A DNA stretch of 64,000 nucleotides, from contig JAHEWK010000016.1 of assembly GCA_020740775.1 (NCBI GenBank), positions 1,426,001-1,490,000 of the forward strand. The letters run 5' to 3'. Within the stretch, counting starts at the first letter, position 1; every line of letters starts with the position of its first letter. Under the pieces are notes generated by a model, which ran no database searches, had not been told where the DNA came from, and worked only from the letters and a program-made list of their open reading frames with translations. The stretch is from Ilyonectria destructans (lineage: Eukaryota > Ascomycota > Sordariomycetes > Hypocreales > Nectriaceae). Shown here piece after piece: positions 43,770 through 55,111 of this stretch. Both the position numbers and the translations under genes were made by a program.

Positions 43770-44824
43770 ATGGTGTGATTCAAACCGCCCCTCTCTCCTC
43801 CCTCTCTCCTTCAACTGCTAATGCGCAAACCAACAGGGCTGCTGCTTCTCTCGCTCCTCAGGGCCTAACTCGCCCTACCCAGGCGGCGCCCCCAACGCTT
43901 CCTCGCGCGCCATCAATCCTCCCCCGCTGTCCCTCCCCGAACCCGCCCACGGCGACCATCCTCGAGGCGCCTCCAGGCGTCGCCGCCGCGAGCAGCGGCC
44001 CCTAGACCAGCACATCGACAAACCCCTCCGCCGTCACGAATGGTCCTCCCGCGATCGACCCTGGACTAAGCGTGACATCGCCACTGAGCGTGCTGACTTC
44101 TTCGACACCAGGGTCACCGGTCGCCCCGAAGTCTGGCAGACTATCCATGCCGCCCTCCAAGTCCTCTGGGAAACTGTCGACCAAGACGCCCAGGATGTCA
44201 ACTCCAGCGGCCTCGCCACCGCCCAGATGATACTCTCCGCCGCCGAAATCTCACTCCCCACGGGCAATCTCGTCAATGGTGTCTACGATGCCCTCGGCAA
44301 CTACTACCAGCTTCCCGAGTGGGTCGTCTCAGACCCCCAGAACCTCATCCAGGAGCCCGATGCCTCCGCAAAGACCGACATCTCCACCGCTGGCGACGAC
44401 ACCACCGCCGAAGACGATATGACCGATGACGACGACGAGATTGAGGGCAGGAAACGAGAGAAGGGCAAGGAAGTCATCGATGTGCGTGAGATGGTGTCTC
44501 TGCGAGCCAGACTCAGCGAAAATGGCCAAGACATCACACTTAGCATCTTAGAGTCAGAGACGGTCAAGAGTGTTGCGAGGAAGATTGCCCAACACGCCGA
44601 AGTAAGTATTTTTCTCTCAATCCTCACCATATCATACCTGCCATGCGCACATTCACCCAGCATTCTGTCTGTCAAGGACACGAAGCTGACATGCTCTCAA
44701 GCTCGCTTCGACAAAGAGGATCCGGATAGCGTATATGGGAAAGATGCTTAAGGAGAATTCATCCCTCGCCGCGCAGGGATGGCAGACTGGCCATGTTGTC
44801 AACGCCCTCGTCTTCAACCGCTAA
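43770..44824 (+). CDS. UBTD-type ubiquitin-like domain protein, predicted N-myristoylated
   Basis: Three exons: 43,770-43,772 (the start codon alone), 43,837-44,601 and 44,702-44,824, coding 296 residues. The joined start reads MGCCFSRSSGPNSPYPGG; Gly2 with Cys3/Cys4 is a classic myristoylation plus palmitoylation signal. A basic linker precedes the UBTD N-terminal domain (PF16455), with PLRRHEWSSRDRPWTKRDI, ADFFDTRVTGRPEVWQTIHA and YDALGNYYQLPEWVV. An acidic stretch (about 170-195) leads to a C-terminal ubiquitin-like fold, with ITLSILESETVKSVARKIAQ, RIRIAYMGKMLKENSS and the end NALVFNR. It has no di-glycine, so it is not a conjugated modifier. Animal UBTD1/2 associate with ubiquitin-conjugating and E3 enzymes. 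The one-codon exon is supported by donor, branch TGCTAAT, acceptor and the signal created. Confidence 0.87.
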
Positions 44825-45521
44825 TCTCGCTCTTCATTTCTCTTTCTTTGTTATACCCACCACATATACCCACGTGGATCCCCTTCGAAAGGCGACCACC
44901 TCTGATCACGACCGTTCTCAGTGTATAGTCGCTTGTTACATCGACTTACACCCTCTGCATCTACGGCATCTGCATTCATGTTGAACCCTCTGATAACGAC
45001 TTTTGCTTGATCATGTCTGGATAATACCCCTTGTTTCTTGTCTTGCCCATCTTGTTCATGATGTTTTTGCGGAGTTAATTGGATCTGATATCAGCGCTGC
45101 TCGTTTTCTCACACGTATTCCCTCCCCTCTAGGTGCAGAGATTGATTTGGACATCTTCATCCTTTACACTATACGTTACATCACATCACACATATCTACC
45201 ATAGCCATCGTCACATTGGCCGAATATAATCATAGATTCAATCATAGAGGGCCAAACCTCGGCCTCCGCCCTCAGGCACACACCACTCATGACAGCCAAT
45301 TCGGCCCGAACCACATGTCGTTGTCTGAAATCATTGTCTACCTAAACCTGCTACATTTGACTCTACCGGGGGACCTTTCGCATAGCCTTTTGGTGGGAAA
45401 ACACCCATTAACATGCTCCACCCCTGACTCCGCTCCAATCATCGTCGTGACTCTTGCCGTGCACCAGCACGCCTTCTTTAAACGGTTCAGGTACTCATGC
45501 CATCGTAATGACCCTCCATCC
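44825..45521. other. Convergent 3' flanks
   Basis: Between the UBTD-type gene and SEC26, which point at each other. A plus-strand open frame of 185 codons (45,003-45,560) overlaps the last SEC26 exon and has no recognisable features; it is not annotated. Confidence 0.5.
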
Positions 45522-48500
45522 TTATGCCGTCGACCCAATCTTGTTCAGGCCCTTCAATGAGCCCAGGCTGAGTGCTAGGCCCTGGGATCGACTTCTTATC
45601 CGGACAAAACCGGTAATTGGTCCGTCTTCGCCCTCCTTCTCAATACTGAGGTTGGCAAGCGCATCCTCACCTATGTGACAGTTAGCAAACAAGTCCCGAT
45701 TCAGATCCATCGTATATGATGCAGCTTACCAAACACACTGCGGGCATAGAGGTTGGCACTCAGAAACTGGCAGTCGCCCTTGAGGCTAGCCTCTGGTGTC
45801 AGACAGTTCATATTTGTGCACGCCATAAGTTGCTCAAGGAAGTCCCGCAGCGATGTTGCCTTGGAGTTGATGTTGACCTTGTTCTCCCACTCGAACTCGG
45901 TCCACATGGTACGAAATTGCGTCTCTGTGCAGGTGGCTGGCTGGATGTAGTCCATAATGTCCACGTGCAGGTCGTTGAGGATGACAACATTGGTGTCAGT
46001 AGAGTGGGCTCCGTCATAGACAACATTGCCGAAGATGACGCCAGTGTCTGTGGACGAGACCTTGATTGTGCATTGCACATTATGAAAGTCGTGAGGGCCA
46101 AGGTTCTGAGTCGTAGGTCGCTCAACAACCTTGAGATCGCCCAAAGTCGCAAACTCAACCGACAGGTTCTGGAGAGTCTCCGTCGTTTGGTTAACGAGAA
46201 GGACATCGAGGACGATATCGAATTGGTGGACCTTGACGTATGCCTCAGCATAGACGGGGTCAGAGAAGCCAGTCAGTTGGACCACGCGGCTGAGCTTGGA
46301 AGACAAATCCTCAGCATTCGACTCGCCGCCGGTTGCCCGTTCAAGATCCATCTCAATCTCATCCAAACCGTCACCGGCGTTCTTCTTGGATAGTTGGCGG
46401 ATCTGGACGACATCGTCAACCTGCACGGCAGTCTTTGCCTTCTCGACAGCCTCCTTGGCAGCCCGCTTCTTCTCCTCGACTTGAACCATAGCGCGGAAAG
46501 CCTTCCGAGTGTCTTCCAGCCAGACGGTCTCAAGTTCCTTCTTCTCCTCAAACTCCGCGAGTGATCGCACACAGGACATGATGCGATCCACAGAGTCCTC
46601 GTCAATAGGGGCCTTGACGAAGTGCGACTGTCCAACACGGATGATAGAGATCATGATGAGCATGGCCTCGGCCCTCAGTGCGTTAGTTCGTGCCTTGTCA
46701 GATGAAATCTCGGAGTGGCGCATCACGAGCTTGACGAGGGTCGATGACAGAACGGTGGCAAGATAGTAATCACCATCGAGGATGAGTTGACGCAGGGGGG
46801 GTTTCTGGGCAGCCTTCACGGCTTCTAGCTTAGCGGCGGCGGAAGATTGGCTGGTGAGAGCCGTCTCAGTAGCGTAAGTGCCATCGGCAAGAACCTTGCG
46901 CGAGCCAGTTGGTGCTGCTGCCTTTGAGTTGCCATTGACATGATCCTCGGGTTTGTCCTCATCGTCATGAGAGTCCAACAGGCGCTGTTCCGAGGCGAGA
47001 ATAGGCATCTCGCCCAGGCTAGCACGTATCCTCTTCCAAGCATCCCGGATATCCTTCTCTTCAAGCGAGTACTCACCGATGATCCACATGATTCCCCGGT
47101 AAACCTTGCCAGCCCGAACCTCGCCCAATGTGGATACAAGGCGTCCGATGATGGTAGTTCGGAGGTTGGGGAATTTCTCCACAACCTCCTTGACGAAGTT
47201 GATCACATCAACGGCGGAAGCATTGTTGAAGTCGGCAATGAAGTCCATAAGAAGTTCTACCACACTGGCGGCAACCTCGGAGAACTTGATGGCGCACTGG
47301 TGGATGGAGTGAATAAGGAGGGACCGGTACTCGGCGTTCTTCTCATACTCTTGGTCAACGGTCTTGGAGAGTTCCTTCTTGAGCAGAAGCACGACTTCCT
47401 CGACATTCTTGCTAGTAACCATCTCAAGGGCAATGACGAGAGCCTTTCTCCGGACGTCGATATCGGTGCTAGAGAGCACCCGCAGAATCTCCATGGTCAA
47501 ATCGTCCAAGACACCATCGTTCTTCTTGCGCAGCTGATCGACTCGATCAAGAACAATCAGCTTGACGTTGTTGTCTGCCTCCTTGATGCTGAGCTCGATA
47601 AATTTCGCGGCGGCGGCCTTGACGGCAACAGGGTTGTTTGTCAGAGCGGTAAGGGATGAAGCAGCCTCGTAAACGACGGTCGAAACGCCAGCCTCTAGCA
47701 AGTCGAAGATTAACCTCAGGTAGCGTGCCTATCATCTTGGTCAGTTAACGTCCCGCGTTGATTCCTGCACAGCGAACCGACCTTATTCTGAGAGTTTTGG
47801 ACAGCATCCTTGCGGATGAACTCCAGCTCAACGAGCTGCAGAAGTTCCTCTGCATTAGGAATACCCTCAAAGACAGAGCTAAGATAAAGAAGAGCAGCGT
47901 CGTGGTCGATGCTAGCCAAAGCAGCGAATGCATTCCTCTTGCAGGTAGCATCCGTCTCCCCGTCCAAGAAGGTAGAAATGAGTTCTGAGGCATCGGGGAT
48001 CAGGGTGGGCGAGTGCAAGTAAATTGAAGAGACGGCGAAGACGGCGTTCTTTCGGACGTAAGCGTGTCGATGCTCGAGGCAGGATCGGGCCGATGATAGG
48101 AGGGGCTCGATCAGCTCAGCCTCCCTCAACTTGCAAAGGAAGCGCAGGGTGTTTCCTCGGATGTACTCGTTGGGGTGCTGGAGGTCATTTCGGATGCCAT
48201 TGCTGTGTAAGGAAGGTCAGCGAGGTGCGACGAGGCGCATTGCGGTGGAGGGACACCGTACCAAACCAGAATCATCTCCTGCTTCAACTTGCCGGTGCTG
48301 TCGAGCTTGGGGCAGATCTCATAGTAGAAGTATAGGAGCTTCTTGAGAGGCTTGTACTTGGAGGGCATAACGAATCGAATGATGTGCATGAGCAGAGAGG
48401 GCATGGGATCTCCGTTGAGCATAATGGTCAAGATGCGCTTCATGGTCTCGACCTTGGTCTCATCGGTGCCCTTCTCCAACTGCGTGCGCAGGTCGGAGAC

Positions 48501-48566
48501 GGTGGGGACGTCGGCAGCATTGTCCTGGTGGACAAGGCTGTAGGCGCTCTCGAGAAAGCCAGACAT
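45522..48566 (-). CDS. SEC26: Coatomer subunit beta (beta-COP)
   Basis: Large subunit of the COPI F-subcomplex that coats Golgi-to-ER vesicles. Four exons (48,566-48,262; 48,202-47,782; 47,728-45,730; 45,670-45,522) code 957 residues, the usual beta-COP length. The adaptin-like HEAT solenoid runs from the start ([67 protein letters not shown]) to about residue 560. A Lys/Glu-rich linker ([17 protein letters not shown]) follows, then the coatomer beta C-terminal domains ([40 protein letters not shown]) and the appendage-like end [20 protein letters not shown]. Phases match at all three introns (52-59 nt). The convergent neighbour ends about 700 bp away. Identification is firm. Confidence 0.96.
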
Positions 48567-49177
48567 GGTGGGCAGGATCGCCGGCGGTTGGCCGTGGGTG
48601 GTGGTGGTGGAGGATGTTGTAGATGGGACGTGGCTCAAAGGAGACGAGAGGTGGAAGTGGGATCGGGGGTAGTCGACTCGGCGGTGGGGAGGCTCAGGGG
48701 CTTATTCTGCTTGGAGCTCTCCAGCTGTAGGAGACGAGGCAATTTGGAAATTCCGCCAGTGCCATCCGTTGAGTGTCGCAGCGCGCAATCGCCGGCCAAG
48801 ATTGCCAGTGTCCCCGAGGTTGTTCTGGACCAGCTCTCTTGAAAATCGTCAGCTACAGGAAGATCTATCTGTCCTGCCAGCGGGACGTCGAACAGGTGGC
48901 ACTAAGCGAGCAGGCGGCCGATGCAATCACGTGAGGCCAGCACGGCCACAGACACGGCCACAGGGCGACGAACGCGGTGAGAGCTCACGCTGAAAGGTGC
49001 AACGAACCGAATGCCCCGCCTTGCCTGGTCCGTGCGCGCCTTGGCTCTCACCTTGCTGTCCCGCATTCTTCAGCCTCGCCGACGGCGGCTTTGAGGATTT
49101 GTCGGCTTGGTTTGTTTGGCATACTCGACGACCTTTGCAGAGCTCGATACGTACGACACGTACGCGCAACCGCCGAC
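48567..49177. other. Divergent promoter region of SEC26 and MAGO
   Basis: Shared 5' region of two housekeeping genes. Open frames on both strands (for example 48,927-49,247 minus) overlap MAGO exon 1 and are not supported. Confidence 0.5.
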
Positions 49178-49939
49178 ATGTCTGCCACAAATGAACCTTT
49201 CTACCTCCGGTACTAGTATGGCGCCCACTGTTCCGTCCCGTTGTCACCTCTCCCCACCAGACTCGATGCTAAAACCCGTCCTCAAACAGCTCTGGCCATA
49301 TGGGTCGCTTCGGCCATGAATTCCTCGGTGCGAACCCCAACATCCGGTCATCCAGTTGCTATCGAGGCAATCCGCTTACTCATCCCATGGTCAGAATTCG
49401 ACTTCCGCGTCGTTGGTGACGGCCGCAGCGCCGTGGCGCGATACGCGAACAATTCGAATTACCGAAACGATAGTTTGATTCGAAAAGAGAGTACGACAGG
49501 ATCTTAGGTTCACCGAGTGCCAGTTACTGACAGAGAGGCATAGTGTGCGTCAGCTCTGTGGTGGTAGACGAGATCAAGCGCATCATCAAGGCGAGCGAAA
49601 TCACAAAGTACGCCGGATTACTCACCATACTATCGCGCAACCCTTCCTAACTATAAGCAGGGAAGACGACTCCAAGTGGCCACAAAAGAACAAGGACGGC
49701 CGCCAAGAGCTGGAGATTCGGGTTGGGAATGATCACATTTCGTTCGAGGTCGGTAACGCCAGGTTAAGTGTAAACGGGGAGACTGACAGTGTCGACAGAC
49801 CGCCAAGATTGGCTCGTTGGTCGATGTGACGGAGTCGGCCGACCCGGAAGGCCTACGAGTTTTCTACTACCTTGTCCAGGATCTCAAGGCGCTGGTGTTT
49901 AGCCTGATCGCACTTCACTTCAAGATCAAGCCTATCTAA
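49178..49939 (+). CDS. Mago nashi homologue (exon junction complex core)
   Basis: Partner of Y14/RBM8A in the exon junction complex deposited upstream of spliced junctions. Six exons: 49,178-49,215; 49,290-49,327; 49,395-49,490; 49,544-49,607; 49,661-49,748; 49,799-49,939. They code 154 residues (MAGOH is 146). Joined, they give [78 protein letters not shown] and the invariant end [20 protein letters not shown] before IKPI. All five introns keep phase. Relative to animal Mago there is a small insertion [10 protein letters not shown] before RYANNSNY. Five introns in 465 coding bases is the highest density in the window, fitting for a splicing-linked gene. Identification is firm. Confidence 0.95.
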
Positions 49940-51523
49940 ACGGAGGGCTGGCAAGGTTGGTTGGGGATGGTGGCGTTGAGGATGGACGATCGATACCCTG
50001 TTCTGGTCACGAGAGGAGGACAGAGTCTTGGGGAGGAGGTGTGAGGAGTCAAGATGTGCGCCAAGCTCAGATAGCCCATGACATGGCTGGCAAAGAACGG
50101 TGTGCAAGGACCTCTTCGGATTGCATACATATATACCTACACATGGCTACCTCTAACTAGGTAGGCCATACACATTTGTATGAACACCGCCAAGACGAGA
50201 ACCCCAGGGAGAACAAGAAGGAGAAAGCGTCTATCAGGGCATCCAGAAAATGACAGGGTCGCAAGAACCACCCGACAAAAGTCATGAATGGCGTGCGTGG
50301 AACGTTGGGAGATTGTCGGATGGGAGTCATGGATGTTATTAGCCATGGTACGACAGGAGTTGATAGGGATGGGATGCCAATCGATCGCATGGACAACTCA
50401 AGGTCGGACCACACACATTTTTCTCACGCATACACACTCACACAGCACACCCAACGCACACAGGCGTGCTCACGCACGTACGCACACACGACTGGTCGCC
50501 CGCGAAGTCGGTCAACCGTAGCGCCAGGGGCGCTGTCTGGCCGCATCTGGGGCGGGCTGCGCTGCGCTGACATGTGGCGGAGTTTCCGTGTCCCTACCTC
50601 CCTCCCTACGTAACGCGTCCGTACTCATCCGTAACATTGTCTGATTCTAGATCATGCCAACCTGGAACCGCACGGAAATGGCGTCGGGTCGGAACACGGG
50701 GAGGACTGGCGCGAGATGGCTCCCGGCGGGTTCCCTCCCCCATGTTGGCTTGCCCAATTCGTCCCAGTGGGGGCCGCTGAGCGCACTGGGCTGGCAGCGC
50801 TGAGAAGACCGCTCAGAGAGGGTCCCGTCACTGAGAAGCAAGTTCCCGCTGGCCCGCATTTGCGCTGTTCCGGGGAGAACGACGCACGCTTCCAGAGCTT
50901 CAGGGCTCCATAACGTCGGCAAGGTACCTCGAGTTCAGCGGCCCATGCCGCAAGGGCACCAGTACCTCCTACCCCTGCGGTCCAGTCCACATCTCCCATC
51001 CATCCCTACCAGATACCCACGCTACATTCGGCCGCTAGCAAATCAGGGCATTTGGTGCACCTCCCAGGTCTCTCAGGTCTCCCAGGTCTCCCCATGAAAA
51101 CCCAGCAGCCCATCATCACCGACTTGACCCTTTTCGCCATCGACCCATTTGCGATTTGGCCTTCTTGCTGTCTTGCTTGCTCACTTCCTCGCTCTGTACT
51201 ATTATCCCTATTTCCCTTCACATTCAACACCAGTAATGGGCACTCGTCTTGCATCCTAAAGGCCAGTTAATGCGCCTGGGGCCCTTGTTAGCCATAACCC
51301 CATGTTCCTCCTGTCCCGAGATCGCCACCGGTGGTGAATCCCAGTCGCCTCTCCCTCAGCGACCCCGACGAGCGCTCAACGGCCGGCCGCCATCCACGCT
51401 TCGATCACCTTAACCCTTCTCGAGGGGAAACAAGGCCGACGCCCCGTCTCTTTCGTCCTTGATATATCCATCACATCCATACTCTGTCGTCGGGTACAGA
51501 CCCCCGACTACAAGCCACCCAGA
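49940..51523. other. Intergenic region with CA-rich and small tandem repeats
   Basis: MAGO 3' flank and the leader of the GID4-like gene. A CA-rich stretch lies at about 50,405-50,495, and a 10-bp repeat (CAGGTCTCCC-like) at about 51,063-51,094. No gene recognised. Confidence 0.5.
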
Positions 51524-52819
51524 ATGCCGACTCCAGCTTCCAATCCACCCCCCGACCCGTCGTCGCCGCGGTCCTACAGCTTCTCGACCTGTCCCGACGA
51601 CGTCCAACATCCCACCTGGCAATCTCACGAGGCCGTCCAAGACCATGACGACATGGGCGTCCAACCTGTGCCTTCCGGCACGATAGCTGGCGCCTCTCCT
51701 CCTGTCGGCGACGTGCCTCCTCCCCTCGAGGGTCCAGCACCCGATGATGCCATCATGGATGAGGGTCGGACATCTGAGGACCCATCATCACGGTCAACCA
51801 CCATGTCGCCCGGGCCCCAGTCCACCACTACCGCCGTCACATCCCCCGCTCCCAGCGGAGCAGACGCCGACTTGGTCAAAAGTCGAGACGCCGAGATCGG
51901 CAACCAGCTGAGCCGTCAACCCTCAACCAGCATCCAACAAGCTCCCGAGTCCGAGTCGCTGCCGCGTGCGGCCACGAGGAGAAGGGCCTCGCCCAGCCAC
52001 GAATGGGAATCAGTCGATGTTGATGCGCAAGAGGATGAGCTTTGGTCTCCGTCAATGGGGCCCGATTACTCCAACATGCGGGTACGCACATAGCCATCGA
52101 GTCCCCCAGTATGACGCAACTCCTAACAGCAGCAGGTCATCCCCTCCTCGCCATCGTCGTACCTACGTTCTGGCAGTAAATTCCATGGCACCCAGCAATC
52201 GGAAAGACAGGTCTATGACGTCCAGGTCGAGATTAAGCACGTGGACATGCGCGAGTCCTTTCTCTGTGGATACCTGCGCATTCAAGGTCGCTCCATCCAC
52301 GCCGATTCTCCGAATCCTCAGCGCTAACGTCCCATGCAGGACTCACCGAAGACCATCCAACCCTCACAACGTACTTTGAAGGCGAGATCATCGGAACCAA
52401 GTACAGCTTCTTTACCGAACATGACAACTGGGGGGCGAACAGCAAGGTGGATCTGAGCCATTGGGCCAAGTTCCCTGCTTTCCGTCCCTTCCAGAAACAG
52501 GCACGAAAGGGCCCCATCACCATTCGGGACGGCGCCCAGAGGGAACACATATTCATGAGGTGGAAGGAACACTTCTTAGTTCCCGACCATCGAGTACGTA
52601 CCATAACGGGTGCGAGCTTCGAGGGCTTCTACTACATATGCTTCAACCAGGTCAAGGGAGAAGTTAGCGGCATATACTTCCACTCCAAGAGTGAAAAGTG
52701 AGTTCTCAAGCTCGTATATCATTAGGTGGCTGCAGGCTAACTCCCCTTTCAGATTCCAGCAATTGGAGCTGAAGCATGTGCCCGATCGGGGTTGCTTCGC
52801 CGCAACCGAATTCCGGTGA
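51524..52819 (+). CDS. GID4/Vid24-type substrate receptor of the GID (CTLH) E3 ligase
   Basis: Four exons (51,524-52,081; 52,136-52,286; 52,340-52,697; 52,753-52,819) code 377 residues. Residues 1-185 are low-complexity Pro/Ser/Thr, probably disordered. The Vid24 domain (PF09783) follows, with SGSKFHGTQQSERQVYDVQV, MRESFLCGYLRIQGLTEDHP, TTYFEGEIIGTKYSFFT, WGANSKVDLSHWAKFPAF, FMRWKEHFLVPDHRVR and ASFEGFYYICFNQVKGEVSG, ending HVPDRGCFAATEFR. In yeast, Gid4 recognises N-terminal proline of gluconeogenic enzymes and targets them to the proteasome when glucose returns. The acceptor of intron 1 is a tandem ACAGCAGCAG, so isoforms with one or two extra Gln are possible. Filamentous fungi carry more than one Vid24 family member; orthology to Gid4 itself is likely but not proven. 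Confidence 0.92.
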
Positions 52820-52930
52820 ATGCCCAGCATCCCCTATTCCCGGCACGCGCTCAAGTTTGCGAGTGACGGGAAACCAGCGACAACAGTTTATTTGATCCAA
52901 CTTGGCCGGGCTCAGTCGGAAAGGTATTGA

Positions 52931-52936
52931 CACACA

Positions 52937-52979
<43 letters not shown>
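52931..52979. repeat. (CA)n microsatellite
   Basis: About 49 bp of CA repeats with a single interruption (CATA near 52,941-52,944), in the 320-bp gap between the convergent GID4-like and TRM11 genes. The rest of this gap (52,820-53,138) is 3' flanking sequence. Confidence 0.95.
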
Positions 52980-52983
<4 letters not shown>

Positions 52984-53138
52984 CACACATAGATAGGAGG
53001 CGGGATGGGAATGACCCCTTATGATGACGTCCTAGTGCACGCGAATGGTGGTTTATGAAGTCGCGATTATCGGATATTATTATATGCGGAGCACGGGAAT
53101 ATTTGATGGACAAAGGGTGGCCTTCCTATATATGCGTT

Positions 53139-54632
53139 TTATTCGTCAACCTCAAACTTGTTGAAATATCCACGTCGAAATGGATTGAGCTCGTCTGCCG
53201 TTGTCCCATCCGTCGCAAGCTTCTTCCGGGTCGCATAGTCCTTAAGTGCAGACGGCGACACCTGCACATCAGGTATACGACGATAGGTTATCAATCTCCT
53301 CGACCCTGCGCATGTTAGCATTCCAGGTGATAGGTAAGGGAGTGACTGGAAAGCCGAGGCTTACACTTATTGAATGGCTGAACACAGATGGCAACAATCT
53401 CCAGGCAAGGGTGGGTGGGCACTAGAATCTCTAGCTCCTCGTCGTTGGCCGTTGGAGTCCAAAATGACAACCTCCCACCGTCGACCAAGGTCTCAGAGGC
53501 AAATACCAGGATGTCATCAAGCATAGCTAGAAAGCTATAGGGCTTCTTAGGTGGGACGTAATCCGGGTCACTATCCTCGTTAGTGCATAGAACCATGTCG
53601 GGGGTTACTGATGGAATACCGACTTTCCCTTCGTCCTGCCTGCCTCGATCAGCCAAGGGGTCTTCTCGGGATCCTTGCAACCCAGCACTCTCAGCCCTTC
53701 CCTGACTCCGTACGGAGGGTCAGAAACGATTCCGTCCCACCATCGGCGTTTCCTCATCGGAGTATGGGTCAAGTCGGCGGAAAACACATCGCCGAGGCAT
53801 CCACCCAAGCCGTACTGCTCGAAGTTTCCTTGTAAGCTCTTCTTTCCGCCTTCACCTCGCATGCTGCGGCCGTCAATGTCACTTCCCCATGCCAGTGCTC
53901 CGAACTGTGCGCATGCGACGGGGAATGAGCCTGTTCCAACAAAGGGATCGTAAAAGAGCTTCCCAGGGGCTGCAAGGGCGATGTTGGCAGTTACCAAGGC
54001 GAGCTCTGAGTCCATGCTCGTAGTGGAGATGTATTCTCGCTTCTTCAGATCCAACTTCTGGATAAGGTCTCGCGATGAGCTCGCCAGGTATCGACCCAAG
54101 TGGATTTCTGTGGGGTCTGGGATTCCAAGAGGAACACTGTTGTGCGGCCATTGCTCAAAAATGGTGAAAGTCTCGTCTGGGTTGGACATCTTAATAGGAC
54201 CATCAAAGCCCAGGAACCGAAACGAGTTAATGAGTTCAAGCCTCTTGGTATTAGAGCGGGTTCCTTGATATGGCTCCACGGCAAACTTGAAGGATGTCAT
54301 CTTGTATTGCGCCCAGAGGTGTGGTGTTCCTTGCTTCACGGCTTCGTGTACTTCATCGAGCGTCGTTCCGGTACCCCAGAGCTCATGAATAGACTGGGCC
54401 AGGATGGATCTCTGGATAAGTCGCTCAGCCGCATCGACTGAGGGCAGTTGTACAATACAAAACGGGGACTATTGGAGCGTGAGACTGGGGGGACTGTGTG
54501 TTATGTGTGCATACGTACATCAAGGCTATAATTCAGAACTTTTAGGTCCACGCCCTGGACGGTCGCGAGGGCCTCGATCTCGGCGAGTCGAAAAGACTCA
54601 TGGACCTGTGCAAACCTGATGAGGAAATGCAT
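53139..54632 (-). CDS. TRM11: tRNA (guanine-10-N2) methyltransferase catalytic subunit
   Basis: Methylates G10 of tRNAs together with the activator Trm112. Four exons (54,632-54,519; 54,468-53,624; 53,570-53,365; 53,305-53,139) code 443 residues; yeast Trm11 has 433. A THUMP-like N-terminal region (FLIRFAQVHESFRLAEIEAL) precedes the Rossmann methyltransferase domain, with the SAM-binding motif YDPFVGTGSF (211-220) and acidic SDID downstream. The catalytic motif is SDPPYGVREG (DPPY at 288-291), and later blocks are YVPPKKPYSFLAMLDDILVF, GRLSFWTPTANDEELE and VCVQPFNKW-SRRLITYRR. Introns 1 and 3 are clear. Intron 2 (53,571-53,623) uses donor GTCGGT; an alternative donor a few codons on would give only 38 nt, too short. 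Enzyme identity is firm, that one junction moderate. Confidence 0.93.
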
Positions 54633-55111
54633 GTTGCGCGACTCCTCACCACTGACAGTTGATTTGAAAAGCGCACGTTCAACCTAATTCAGAAAGTGAA
54701 GGTGGGGGAGGGGCAGCAATCAACCTCGAAATGGCAGCTCCACTGGTTGGGAAAACTTGCTCCTAACGCTCCTCATGTGACCAGAACAACCCTTGTCAAA
54801 GAGAATCCGAGAGCGATGGCAAATTTACTCTCCATTAAGGTTGTGGATGGCAGTTGCAAGTTTTGGGATTCGGGTGGATGCAGGTAGAAACCCTCGCCCC
54901 CGAACTCTTGGGTCGTGTGTAAAAATATTCGCCGATGAAACCCCGGCTGCAAGCACTGTCGATTTTCGAGGTGGTCCGCCGAACGACAACTAACTAATAT
55001 TACGCATTGCCCATTCACACACCATCCTCTGAATCACTCAAGGATAAAATATTCGTCATTCCTCTCGATCATCTTCCGACTGAGTTGATTTCTCCCTGAA
55101 GCATCCATAAC
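54633..55111. other. Divergent promoter region of TRM11 and RPP40
   Basis: Short shared 5' region of two RNA-processing genes. No unusual motif noted. Confidence 0.5.

Noticed and set aside
45003..45560. 185-codon plus-strand frame overlapping the last SEC26 exon
   Set aside because: Composition like random AT-richer DNA, antisense to a conserved exon, no motif.
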